DNA of 64,000 nucleotides from Gordonia polyisoprenivorans (GTDB lineage Bacteria > Actinomycetota > Actinomycetes > Mycobacteriales > Mycobacteriaceae), in assembly GCF_017654315.1 (NCBI RefSeq), contig NZ_CP072203.1, positions 2,480,001 through 2,544,000 on the forward strand, in the 5' to 3' direction. This document shows positions 17,429-25,977 of the stretch, piece by piece. The notes under the pieces are model-generated. The model saw only the letters and a list, made by a program, of their open reading frames with translations, searched no databases and was not told where the DNA came from. A program made the translations under genes and the position numbers. Positions within the stretch are counted from its first letter, which is position 1. Each line of letters opens with the position of its first letter.

Positions 17429-19810
17429 ATGCTGGATCGTTTGACCCGGTTCGTGACCGGATTTCCCAAAACCGTTCTCGCCGTGGCCTTCGTGCTGCTC
17501 GTCGGGTGTGGGCTGTACGGCGCGTCCGCGGCGGGTCATCTGCTCGCCGGCGGCTACGAGGACCCGAACTCCGAGTCGGCGAAGGCGGCCTCGGTCATCG
17601 ACAAGACCTTCGATCGGGGTGGTCCGCAGTTCGTTCTCAAGCTCGACGGCTCGCCGGGAGTCGACATGGCAACCGACCCGACCGCGAAGATGACCGGCCA
17701 ACAGATCATCTCCGAATTGGGCTCGAGCGGCCACGTGCAGCAACCGATCCTGTCGGTCTGGACCAATCCCGACCTCGCTGCGGCGCTGCTGAGCAAGGAC
17801 AAGTCGTCGGCGCTGATCGTCACGACTCTGGCCGGCGGTGAGAACGATGCGCCGCGCTACGCCGAGGAACTCGCCCAGCGCTACAGCGGCATGCGTGAGG
17901 GCATCACCATCCGGGCCGGTGGGCAGGCGATGGTCTTCCACGACGTCAACGCGCAGACCACCCGCGACCTCGCGGTCGCCGAGGCCATCGCGATCCCCAT
18001 CAGCTTCCTCGTGCTCATCGTCGTGTTCGGGGGAGTGGTGGCGGCGCTGCTGCCGATCCTCGTCGGCGTCGTCGCGATTGTTGCGACCTTCGCGATGCTG
18101 CGCGTCATCGGGTCGATGACTGACGTGTCGATCTTCGCGCTGAATCTCACCACCGCAATGGGTTTGGCGCTGGCGATCGACTACACCCTGCTGCTGGTGA
18201 CCCGATATCGCGAAGAGCTCGCCGCCGGCCGGGACACGCGGTCGGCGATCGCAGTGATGATGCAGACCGCGGGCCGGACGGTCACCTTCTCCGGGGTCAC
18301 GGTGGCACTGTCGTTGTGCGCGTTGGCGATCTTCCCGATGTACTTCTTACGGTCGTTCGCCTACGCGGGACTCGGGGTGGTCGTCGTCGCCGTACTCGCC
18401 GCACTGGTGCTGACCCCGGCCATGCTCATGCTGCTCGGCCCGCGTATCGACGCACTCGACGCCCGCCGACCCCTGCGCCGTCTGGTCGGGCGGGGCGAGC
18501 CCGCACCGGTTCCGATCGAGCAGGGCCGGTGGTATCGGTTCGTCAGTGGCGTTCTGCGGCACGCTGTTCCGGTGGGTGCCGGCGCGATCCTGGTGCTGCT
18601 GGTCCTCGGTGCGCCGTTCGCGTCGATCACCTTCGGCTTCCCCGACGACCGCGTCCTGCCGAAGACCGCCACCGTGCACCAGGTCTCGCAGGAGATGCGC
18701 GCCGACTTCGCCGAGAATCTCTCGGGCGCCCTGACCGCCGTCGTCACCGGTGGCACCGACCCGACCCGCATCGAGTACGCGCAAACCCTGTCGCGTGTCG
18801 ACGGGATCAGTTCGGTGTCGGGTGCTGCGGGCACCTTTGTCGACGGCAGGCAGGTGGCACCACCGCAGCCCGGTGACCTCCACACGGCGGCCGACGGCAC
18901 CACCACCGCGCTGCTGTCGGTCAGCGGCAGCGCCGAACCACTGACCGACGCCGGCGCCGACGAACTCGCCGCCCTGCGTGCAGCGCCCGTCCCGGAGGGC
19001 ATGACCTCGCAATTCGCGGGGCTGCAAGCCAGCAACACCGACACCGTCGACTCCATCTATGCGCATCTGCCGTGGGTGCTCGGCGTGATCGCCATCGCCA
19101 CGTTCGTCCTGCTGTTCCTGTTCACCGGCAGCGTCGTCCTGCCACTGAAGGCGCTGGTCCTCAATGTGTTGTCACTGTCGGCAACGTTCGGGGCGATGGT
19201 GTGGTTCTTCCAGGAGGGCCACCTCGGCGGACTGGGAACCACCGCAACGGGGTTCCTGGTGGCCACCATGCCGGTGCTGATGTTCTGCATCGCCTTCGGG
19301 CTGTCGATGGACTACGAGGTGTTCCTGCTCGGCCGAATCCGTGAGGAGTGGCTGGCCTCGGACCGCACACGGGCGGCCAACGATCACGCCGTCGCCGTCG
19401 GCCTGGCGCGCACCGGTCGCGTCGTCACCGCCGCGGCCCTGCTGATGAGCATCGTGTTCGCGGGAATCGCTGCGTCGGAGGTGTCGTTCATGCGTATGTT
19501 CGGCGTAGGGCTCACGCTGGCGGTACTGATGGATGCCACCGTCATTCGCATGTTGCTGGTACCGGCGTTCATGCGAATCGCCGGGCGCGCCAACTGGTGG
19601 GCGCCGCGTCCGTTGCGGGCGCTGCACGGCCGCATCGGACTCACCGAGGCGGGACCGCCCGATCCCCGGCTCGCCGACGAATGCTCACCGGCACCAGCAC
19701 CGGACCCCACCGACCACCAACCCACACCAGACCTCCAGCCCACACAAGACCGTCAGGAGACACGTGACCATCCAGAGGCGGCGGACCAGATCCCCCCGCG
19801 GATCGGGTGA
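17429..19810 (+). CDS. MMPL/RND-family transporter
   Basis: 793-aa membrane protein with two RND repeats (LTTAMGLALAIDYTLLLVTR in the first, FGLSMDYEVFLLGRIREEW in the second), an N-terminal helix and two extracytoplasmic domains. The C-terminus is a Pro/Thr/His-rich tail of about 50 residues. Exports lipids or drugs in mycolata; the substrate is unknown. A GTG two codons upstream (17423) is possible, but GGAG spacing favours ATG 17429. The following TetR gene starts inside its last 47 bp, so both are co-expressed. Gene order here is transporter then regulator, the reverse of the first MMPL locus. Confidence 0.93.
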   Translation: MLDRLTRFVTGFPKTVLAVAFVLLVGCGLYGASAAGHLLAGGYEDPNSESAKAASVIDKTFDRGGPQFVLKLDGSPGVDMATDPTAKMTGQQIISELGSSGHVQQPILSVWTNPDLAAALLSKDKSSALIVTTLAGGENDAPRYAEELAQRYSGMREGITIRAGGQAMVFHDVNAQTTRDLAVAEAIAIPISFLVLIVVFGGVVAALLPILVGVVAIVATFAMLRVIGSMTDVSIFALNLTTAMGLALAIDYTLLLVTRYREELAAGRDTRSAIAVMMQTAGRTVTFSGVTVALSLCALAIFPMYFLRSFAYAGLGVVVVAVLAALVLTPAMLMLLGPRIDALDARRPLRRLVGRGEPAPVPIEQGRWYRFVSGVLRHAVPVGAGAILVLLVLGAPFASITFGFPDDRVLPKTATVHQVSQEMRADFAENLSGALTAVVTGGTDPTRIEYAQTLSRVDGISSVSGAAGTFVDGRQVAPPQPGDLHTAADGTTTALLSVSGSAEPLTDAGADELAALRAAPVPEGMTSQFAGLQASNTDTVDSIYAHLPWVLGVIAIATFVLLFLFTGSVVLPLKALVLNVLSLSATFGAMVWFFQEGHLGGLGTTATGFLVATMPVLMFCIAFGLSMDYEVFLLGRIREEWLASDRTRAANDHAVAVGLARTGRVVTAAALLMSIVFAGIAASEVSFMRMFGVGLTLAVLMDATVIRMLLVPAFMRIAGRANWWAPRPLRALHGRIGLTEAGPPDPRLADECSPAPAPDPTDHQPTPDLQPTQDRQETRDHPEAADQIPPRIG

Positions 19811-20444
19811 ACTGCTCGCCGACGAGATCATCGACGCCGCCACCGACCTGCTCCTCGACGAGGCAGATGCGTCGGCGGTGTCGATCCGTGCCGTCGCCAC
19901 CCGAGTCGGGGTGACGCCGCCGTCGATCTACCTGCACTTCGCCGACAAGGACGCACTCCTCGACGCCGTGTGCGCCCACTACTTCGAGCAACTCGACGAG
20001 AAACTGGCCGGCGCCGAGCACGGTGTCGCGGACCCGCTGGAGCGGGCACTGAGCCTCGGGATGGCCTATATCCGGTTCGCGCTGTCGACCCCGGTGCTGT
20101 ACCGGCAGGCGTTCTCCCGCGTCACCGCCGACACCCCGACAAGGGTCGACGAGGTGCTCGCCACGTCGGCGGTCGTGCGGTTCTCGCGGACCGTGACCGA
20201 ACTCGCCGAAGCCGGGATGTTCGAGGCGGGGGAGGTTGCCGACATCGTCCTCGAATGGTGGTCGGCCGCCCACGGTATCGCCTCGCTGATGATCTCCAAA
20301 CCCAGCCTGAACTGGGGTGACGACCTCGAACGTGCCGAGACGATGCTGCGGTCGATGTGTCTGGGCCGGGCCGTGATGGGTGTGACCGCAGCCCTAGAGC
20401 CCGACGAGGTCCGCGGGCTGCTGTCCGAGCTGAGCACCCGCTGA
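19764..20444 (+). CDS. TetR-family regulator, C-terminal domain of TetR_C_33/WHG type
   Basis: 226 aa beginning VTIQRRRTRSPRG at GTG 19764, which sits behind AGGAGACAC inside the MMPL coding sequence. HTH visible (SIRAVATRVGVTPPSIYLHF, ADKDALLDAVCAHYFEQ). Translation probably depends on the upstream transporter's mRNA. It most likely represses the MMPL operon; no clear palindrome is seen at the promoter. Confidence 0.9.
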   Translation: MTIQRRRTRSPRGSGELLADEIIDAATDLLLDEADASAVSIRAVATRVGVTPPSIYLHFADKDALLDAVCAHYFEQLDEKLAGAEHGVADPLERALSLGMAYIRFALSTPVLYRQAFSRVTADTPTRVDEVLATSAVVRFSRTVTELAEAGMFEAGEVADIVLEWWSAAHGIASLMISKPSLNWGDDLERAETMLRSMCLGRAVMGVTAALEPDEVRGLLSELSTR

Positions 20445-20565
20445 CCGATTTGTCGGACCCGGGTTCTGACGCGAATGGTCAAGAGAAGGTAAAGTCGGAA
20501 CTCTGACGGGTGATCGCCCGTTGTCCAGACGAGATACCCACTTACGTTCAGATAGGGAGCGCCAG

Positions 20566-21423
20566 GTGCGAGATAGCAGCAATCCGGTGATGCGCGGCGT
20601 GGTCCGCGACAATCAGAGTGCCGGCGGCTATGCGGGCTTCGGCACCGGTGCGGCCGGTGTCGGTCAGGCAGCCATGTACAACCAGTACGGCCAGCAGGTG
20701 CCGCCGTACACCCAGCAGCCCACCACCACGACCCGGCAGCTCACCATCGATGACGTCGTCACCAAGACCGCCATCACCCTGGGCGTGCTCACCATCTCGG
20801 CGATCGCGGCCTACTTCCTGGTCTCGGCGAACGAAGCGCTGGCGATGCCGCTGTTCGGCATCGGTGCCATCGTCGGGCTCGTCCTGGTACTGATCGCCTC
20901 GTTCGGTCGCAAGCAGGACAATCCGGCGATCGTGCTGGGGTATGCGGTGTTCGAGGGCTTGTTCGTCGGATCGATCTCCTACGTCTTCGCCAACTGGATG
21001 GTCAGCGGCACCAGTGCCGGTGCACTGATCGGGCAGGCCGTATTGGGTACCTTCGGTGTGTTCTTCGGCATGTTGCTGGTCTACAAGGTCGGTGCGATCC
21101 GCGTGACCCCGCGGTTCACCCGGATGCTGTTCGCCGGGCTCATCGGCGTCATCGTGCTGATGGTCGGCAACCTGATCATGAGCTTGTTCACCGGCGGTGC
21201 CGGCATCCTCCGTGACGGTGGCCCGATCGCGATCATCTTCTCGCTGGTCTGCATCGCGCTGGCCGCGTTCAGCTTCCTCGTCGACTTCGATGCCGCTGAC
21301 CGTCTCATCCGAGCAGGCGCCCCCGACCGCGCCGCCTGGGGTGTGGCCCTGGGCCTGACGGTCACCCTGGTCTGGCTCTACGTCGAGATCCTGCGACTGC
21401 TGAGCTACTTCCAGTCGGACTAG
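20566..21423 (+). CDS. Bax inhibitor-1/YccA family membrane protein
   Basis: 285 aa: a 60-residue Gly/Gln/Pro-rich cytoplasmic N-terminus (YNQYGQQVPPYTQQP) followed by seven predicted transmembrane helices with the BI-1 signature near the end (FLVDFDAADRLIRAG). Family members are proposed Ca2+ leak channels or interact with FtsH-type proteases; the bacterial role is unclear. GTG 20566 with GGGAG upstream is preferred. Ends at a strong bidirectional terminator. Position corresponds to Rv1072 in the conserved neighbourhood, as I recall it. Confidence 0.93.
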   Translation: MRDSSNPVMRGVVRDNQSAGGYAGFGTGAAGVGQAAMYNQYGQQVPPYTQQPTTTTRQLTIDDVVTKTAITLGVLTISAIAAYFLVSANEALAMPLFGIGAIVGLVLVLIASFGRKQDNPAIVLGYAVFEGLFVGSISYVFANWMVSGTSAGALIGQAVLGTFGVFFGMLLVYKVGAIRVTPRFTRMLFAGLIGVIVLMVGNLIMSLFTGGAGILRDGGPIAIIFSLVCIALAAFSFLVDFDAADRLIRAGAPDRAAWGVALGLTVTLVWLYVEILRLLSYFQSD

Positions 21424-21431
21424 TCCTAGGC

Positions 21432-21481
21432 ATCAAAAAAGAACCCCGCTCCTTCGCCGAACGAGCGGGGTTCTTTTTGAT
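21432..21481. terminator. Bidirectional Rho-independent terminator
   Basis: A GAACCCCGCTC / GAGCGGGGTTC stem is flanked by A-run on the left and T-run on the right (AAAAAA before, TTTTT after), so it works in both directions. It serves the convergent Bax-inhibitor and thiolase genes. It is the only terminator in the window with a classic T-tract. Confidence 0.97.
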
Positions 21482-21490
21482 CTGATCAGC

Positions 21491-22714
21491 TCAGCTGAGG
21501 CGCTCGAGCACCATCGCCATGCCCTGACCGCCACCGACGCACATCGACTCGATGCCGAAGGTCTTGTCGTGGGTCTGCAGGTTGTTCAGCAGGGTGGTGG
21601 TGATGCGGGCACCGGTCATGCCGAAGGGGTGGCCGAGGGCGATCGCACCGCCGGAGACGTTGAGCTTGTCGTGGTCGATGCCGAGGGCGTCGGCCGAGCC
21701 GAGCACCTGCACCGCGAAGGCCTCGTTGATCTCGACCAGGTCGATGTCGGACAACGACATCCCCGACACCTTCAGTACCTTGCGGATCGCCTCGATCGGG
21801 CCGAGTCCCATGATCTCCGGTGACAGTCCGGTTGCGGCGGTGGCGACCACGCGGGCCAATGGGGTGAGCCCGAGCGCCTTGGCCTTGGTGTCGCTCATGA
21901 TCACCAGGGCCGCCGCGCCGTCATTGAGCGGGCAGGCGTTGCCGGCGGTGATGGTGCCGTCGGGTCGGAACACCGGCTTGAGCTGGCTGACCTTCTCATA
22001 GGTGGTGCCGGCGCGCGGACCGTCGTCGGTGCTGACCACGGTGCCGTCAGGCAGGGTGACCGGATCGATCTCGCGCTCGAAGAAGCCGGCCTTGATGGCC
22101 TCTTCCGCGAGGTTCTGGCTGCGCACTCCCCAACGATCCTGGTCTTCGCGGGAGATACCGGTGGAGCTCGCGACGTTCTCGGCGGTTTGGCCCATCGCGA
22201 TGTAGACGTCGGGCAGGATGCCGTCCTCGCGCGGATCGTGCCACGCCGGGGCGCCGCCCTGAGAGGTCTTCTCGGTGCGGGCGATCGCGTCGTCGAAGAT
22301 GGGGTTCTTGGAGTTCGGGGCGCCGTCGGCACCACCGGAGATCCCGAAGCTCGAGACGCTTTCGACGCCGCCGGAGATGAAGACGTCACCTTCGCCGGAG
22401 CGGATGGCGTGCAACGCCATCCGGGTGGTCTGCAACGACGACGAGCAGTAGCGGTTCACCGTGACACCGGGGATGTGGTCGTAGCCGAGTTCGACGGCGA
22501 GCACCCGGCCGATGTTGTAGCCGCCCTGTCCGGCGGGCTGGCCGATCCCCCAGTGGATGTCCTCGATGTCGGTCGGGTCGAGTTCGGGAACCTTCGCCAG
22601 AGCGGCGGCGATCATCTGGCGGGAGAGCTCGTCGGGTCGGATGTCTTTCAGGGACCCCTTCCCGGCGCGGCCGATCGGGGAGCGGGCATGGGCGACAATC
22701 ACGGCTTCAGGCAT
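21491..22714 (-). CDS. Acetyl-CoA C-acetyltransferase (thiolase)
   Basis: 407 aa. Thiolase reaction: either cleavage of 3-ketoacyl-CoA in beta-oxidation or condensation of two acetyl-CoA. The acyl-binding Cys is C90 (NRYCSSS), and the second signature GHPFGMTGAR and the C-terminal CVGGGQGMAM with the proton-accepting Cys are present. Leaderless start: TAATCT box ends 7 nt before ATG 22714. Corresponds by position to the fadA3 gene (Rv1074c) in the conserved neighbourhood. Confidence 0.95.
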   Translation of the reverse strand: MPEAVIVAHARSPIGRAGKGSLKDIRPDELSRQMIAAALAKVPELDPTDIEDIHWGIGQPAGQGGYNIGRVLAVELGYDHIPGVTVNRYCSSSLQTTRMALHAIRSGEGDVFISGGVESVSSFGISGGADGAPNSKNPIFDDAIARTEKTSQGGAPAWHDPREDGILPDVYIAMGQTAENVASSTGISREDQDRWGVRSQNLAEEAIKAGFFEREIDPVTLPDGTVVSTDDGPRAGTTYEKVSQLKPVFRPDGTITAGNACPLNDGAAALVIMSDTKAKALGLTPLARVVATAATGLSPEIMGLGPIEAIRKVLKVSGMSLSDIDLVEINEAFAVQVLGSADALGIDHDKLNVSGGAIALGHPFGMTGARITTTLLNNLQTHDKTFGIESMCVGGGQGMAMVLERLS

Positions 22715-22773
22715 GTGGCCCAGATTACTGGACCGCGCGATGCGGCCGACCAGGCGCCGTCGGATGCGGGCGG

Positions 22774-23376
22774 CTATCCGGGGTCAGGCGTGACCAACGG
22801 CAGGAAGACCTCGTCGACGATCTCCTCGAGCGTCTCATCGGCGACCGGCGCCAGCGTCATCATCACCTCGTGACGGTAGAGGTCGAACGGCACGGCGACG
22901 ACTCGCGCGGTGAGTCGGGTCGGGTCGACCTCGCCGCGGGTGACCGCTCGATCGAGAATCGTCTCGACCGCGGAGGACCGTGCGCCGATCAGCACCGCGC
23001 GTAAGTCGCGTGGGGTGTCCCCGGTCTCGGCATAGAACTCGCCGAGTGCGGCGCTGAGCATCACCAGGAAGTTCGACCGGTTGCGGTTGGCGTCGCGTAA
23101 CGCGGCCAGCAGATCGCCACGCAGCGTCCCGGTGTCGGCGAGGACAGGAGCGGCCAGCTCGCCGCGGCGTCGGATCACCGCACGCACCAGGTCCGCGCGG
23201 TCGGACCATCGGCGATAGAGCACCGGTCGGCTCGTGCCCGCTCGCTCGGCCACCGCCTCGAACGTCAGACCGCCGTAGCCGCGGTCACACAACTGATCCC
23301 ATGCGGCGTCGAGGATCGCCGCCTCGAGTTCCGCCCCACGACGACGCGTCGGTTTCGCCGGCTCCTCAAGATCCAC
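22774..23376 (-). CDS. TetR-family repressor of the divergent MFS pump
   Basis: 200 aa with TetR HTH (LTFEAVAERAGTSRPVLYRR, WSDRADLVRAV). Starts at GTG 23376, leaderless: TAAGAT at 23383-23388 (minus strand) ends 6 nt before. Half of its own operator sequence (AGATAC) lies in that promoter. It is divergent from the DHA2 efflux pump with the palindromic operator between them. Confidence 0.94.
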   Translation of the reverse strand: MDLEEPAKPTRRRGAELEAAILDAAWDQLCDRGYGGLTFEAVAERAGTSRPVLYRRWSDRADLVRAVIRRRGELAAPVLADTGTLRGDLLAALRDANRNRSNFLVMLSAALGEFYAETGDTPRDLRAVLIGARSSAVETILDRAVTRGEVDPTRLTARVVAVPFDLYRHEVMMTLAPVADETLEEIVDEVFLPLVTPDPG

Positions 23377-23413
23377 TTGCGTATCTTATCGCGTCGGTCT
23401 ACGTTCGAGGAAT

Positions 23414-23431
23414 AGATACATATATGTATCT
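23414..23431. promoter_or_regulatory. Perfect 18-bp TetR operator
   Basis: AGATACATATATGTATCT is a perfect palindrome in the 85-bp space between the TetR and MFS start codons. A further AGATAC half-site overlaps the TetR gene's own -10 box (on the minus strand near 23378-23386). The AT-rich core is conspicuous in this GC-rich DNA. Binding would repress both genes. Confidence 0.85.
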
Positions 23432-23461
23432 TAACTACTCCACGAGGAACGAGGCCCGCTC

Positions 23462-24862
23462 ATGTCCACCACTGTGCGGAACGGCGAAGGGACCAACGGC
23501 GAACAGGCGCCGACGCAGGAGGTACCGCGCGAGGTCCGGCGGGTGGCGATCGCGGTCATCGTCGGCCTCGTCGCACCCATTCTGGACACCACGATCGTGA
23601 CCATCGCGCTCGACGCGTTGAGTCGGGATCTGCACGCGACGGTGAGCACCGTGCAATGGGTGAGTACAGGGTACCTTCTCGCACTCGCGGTGGCGGTCCC
23701 GCTGGCGGGTTGGGCGGCAACACGATTCGGCTCCCGCGCAGCATGGACTGCCGGGCTGGTGCTGTTCTTCGCCGGATCGGTGATGTGCGCTGCGTCGTGG
23801 AACATCGACTCGCTCATCGTCTTTCGGGTGATCCAGGGATTCGGTGCCGGGCTGATCATGCCGCTGATGACCTCGATACTGGTGGCGGCCTCCGGCGGGG
23901 TGGCGCTGGGCCGGCTGGTGGCGATGGTGAGTCTGCCGACGGCGCTCGGGCCGATCCTCGGCCCGGTGGTCGGCGGGATCATCCTGAACTGGCTCGACTG
24001 GCGCTGGCTGTTCCTGGTCAACGTGCCGTTGTGCATCGCTGCACTGATCCTCGCGCGACGGATCCCCGCCGACCGCAGCCCCGCGGCACCGCTCGACATA
24101 CTCGGACTGCTGCTGCTCGCGCCCGGGCTGGCGACGTTGCTCCTCGGTCTCTCCAACGCGCACAACGGAATCGGACAGATCGACGTCATCGTTCCGGTGG
24201 CCGCGGGGGCGGTGTTGACCGCCGCCTTCACCTGGCATGCGCTGCGTCGGAGTGGGGTCGCCCTGGTCAACGTCGGCGAACTGCGTCGGCGTTCGGTGAG
24301 TGTGTCCTCGCTCGGATTGTGCTTCTTCGGTATCGCGTCCTTCGGTGCGATGTTCTTGATGCCCTTGTACTTTCAGCAGATCCGGGGCGACTCGGTCCTG
24401 CAGGCCGCGCTCGTGCTCATCCCACAGGGGGTCGGCGCGCTGGCCACCCGGAGCCTGGCCGGACGGTTCACCGACACGATCGGTGCACGCTGGGTCTCGG
24501 TCACCGGCTTCGCGGTGGTGGCCGTGGCGACGATTCCGTTCGCTCTCGCCGGTGATCACACCAACACGGTCTGGCTGATGGCGGTCCTCCTCGTCCGCGG
24601 CTTCGGTCTCGGGACGCTGCTGTCGCCGCTGATGTCGGCCGGGTTCATCGGATTGCCGGGCTCGGCACGTCACGACGTCAGCATGCTGAACCGGACCTTC
24701 CAACAGGTGGGCGGATCGTTCGGCACGGCCCTGCTCGCGGTGGTGCTGACCGCGGGGATGGGAGCGGGCACCGGATTCCACGACGCGTTCTGGTGGGCCG
24801 CGGGTCTCGCCGCCGTCGGCGCCGGGGTCTCGCTGCTGCTGCCCGACGGACGCGCCGCCTGA
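23462..24862 (+). CDS. MFS drug:H+ antiporter, DHA2 type
   Basis: 466 aa with about 13-14 transmembrane helices; helix 1 carries the DHA2 signature APILDTTIVTIALDAL, and motif C-like LPTALGPILGPVVGG is present. Likely exports toxic organic cations or antibiotics. ATG 23462 sits behind GAGGAACGAGG. Regulated by the divergent TetR gene through the AGATAC palindrome. Confidence 0.94.
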   Translation: MSTTVRNGEGTNGEQAPTQEVPREVRRVAIAVIVGLVAPILDTTIVTIALDALSRDLHATVSTVQWVSTGYLLALAVAVPLAGWAATRFGSRAAWTAGLVLFFAGSVMCAASWNIDSLIVFRVIQGFGAGLIMPLMTSILVAASGGVALGRLVAMVSLPTALGPILGPVVGGIILNWLDWRWLFLVNVPLCIAALILARRIPADRSPAAPLDILGLLLLAPGLATLLLGLSNAHNGIGQIDVIVPVAAGAVLTAAFTWHALRRSGVALVNVGELRRRSVSVSSLGLCFFGIASFGAMFLMPLYFQQIRGDSVLQAALVLIPQGVGALATRSLAGRFTDTIGARWVSVTGFAVVAVATIPFALAGDHTNTVWLMAVLLVRGFGLGTLLSPLMSAGFIGLPGSARHDVSMLNRTFQQVGGSFGTALLAVVLTAGMGAGTGFHDAFWWAAGLAAVGAGVSLLLPDGRAA

Positions 24863-24899
24863 CAGCGACGGTGAATGACCAGCGACAGCGGGGTGACGC

Positions 24900-25838
24900 T
24901 CAGCGCACCGTGCGCGCGATCCGCAGGATCCTCTCGGTGAGTTTGCTGTTGTCCACCGACGGCGACACCTCGGGCGGCTCGGGCAGCGGCTCGGGACCCC
25001 ACTCGCCGAGCGCCGCGAGCACCTCCGGAAGCAGGATGTCGGCGGCGAGCCCATATCCGTCGGCCGACGGGTGGTAGCGATCGAAGGAGAACATCCGGTC
25101 CGGGGCGTCGCGGAAGTCCTCCGCCAGCAGATCGGCCATCGGGACCGCACGCCCGCCTGCCGAGACGACCACGGCCTTCTGCCGCGCGGCCAGTCGCATG
25201 CCCCATATCCGCAGCACCGAGCGCAGCGGTTGGGGAATCGCGGTGATCACACCGAAATCGGGGCAGGTGCCGACGACCACCTGGGCGTCGATGGCGCGCA
25301 GTCTGCTCACCGCCGACCCGAGTCGGCCCGCCGAGGCGCGAACGCCGTTGCGGGCAGTGACGTCGTTGGCGCCCACCAGGATCACTGCGATGTCGGGACG
25401 GTCACCGGCGATGAGCATGGCGTCGATCTGCGCGGCCAGACCCTTCGACGTCGCGCCGACGATCGCCTTGTTGCTGTAGCGCACCACATGCCCGGTCTCG
25501 ACGGCCACTCGACGGGCCACCCGTGCGCCGGGGGTCTGCGCACCGGTGTCGGCGCCGAGACCCGCGGCGGTGGAATCCCCGAACACCGCGAGATGCAGCT
25601 CGATCTCGTCACGGTTGTCGCGGGTCACCCGATGTGGCCCGCTGCCGTCGGGGCGATAGATCCCGTCACCGTCGGGAGCGTTGTCGGTGCGGTGCGGGAT
25701 GACGGTGCGTGCCTTCTGTGCCTGCCACACCAGCAGGTTGTAGCCGCCCCACGTGATGCCCGCGGCGGCGGTCGTCGCGGCCGCAGTGGCCCCGAGATCG
25801 CGCAGTAGATGGTGGTCGGTGGGACGCGGACCGGTCAC
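24900..25838 (-). CDS. SGNH/GDSL-family hydrolase, membrane-anchored
   Basis: 312 aa from GTG 25838, with a hydrophobic N-terminal segment (ATAAATTAAAGITWGGYNLL) and SGNH blocks: GDSTAAGLG (block I Ser), GANDVTARNG (block III Asn) and DRYHPSADGY (block V Asp/His). An esterase or acyl hydrolase acting on the outer face of the membrane. The start is leaderless: TAAGCT at 25846-25851 (minus strand) ends 7 nt before the GTG; ATGs further upstream in frame would add residues without family character. Corresponds by position to Rv1075c. Confidence 0.9.
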   Translation of the reverse strand: MTGPRPTDHHLLRDLGATAAATTAAAGITWGGYNLLVWQAQKARTVIPHRTDNAPDGDGIYRPDGSGPHRVTRDNRDEIELHLAVFGDSTAAGLGADTGAQTPGARVARRVAVETGHVVRYSNKAIVGATSKGLAAQIDAMLIAGDRPDIAVILVGANDVTARNGVRASAGRLGSAVSRLRAIDAQVVVGTCPDFGVITAIPQPLRSVLRIWGMRLAARQKAVVVSAGGRAVPMADLLAEDFRDAPDRMFSFDRYHPSADGYGLAADILLPEVLAALGEWGPEPLPEPPEVSPSVDNSKLTERILRIARTVR

Positions 25839-25977
25839 GGTGAACAGCTTACCGATGCGTCCGTGAGCGATCGGTGACCTGCGGGTCTGCGGGCCGTCAT
25901 CGCTGCGGCGGTGGTCGGTGATCCGGGAATCGACGTCGGATGGAAACGGCGGAGACGGTTCTGGGACCATGGAGGGT

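Noticed and set aside
23435..25150. 571-codon minus-strand frame under the MFS pump
   Set aside because: Shadow of the well-supported DHA2 pump; repetitive His/Arg/Asp composition and no motifs.
25839..25977. S-adenosylmethionine riboswitch before cbs
   Set aside because: No conserved SAM-I or SAM-IV core could be found; only a ribosome-binding site is visible.
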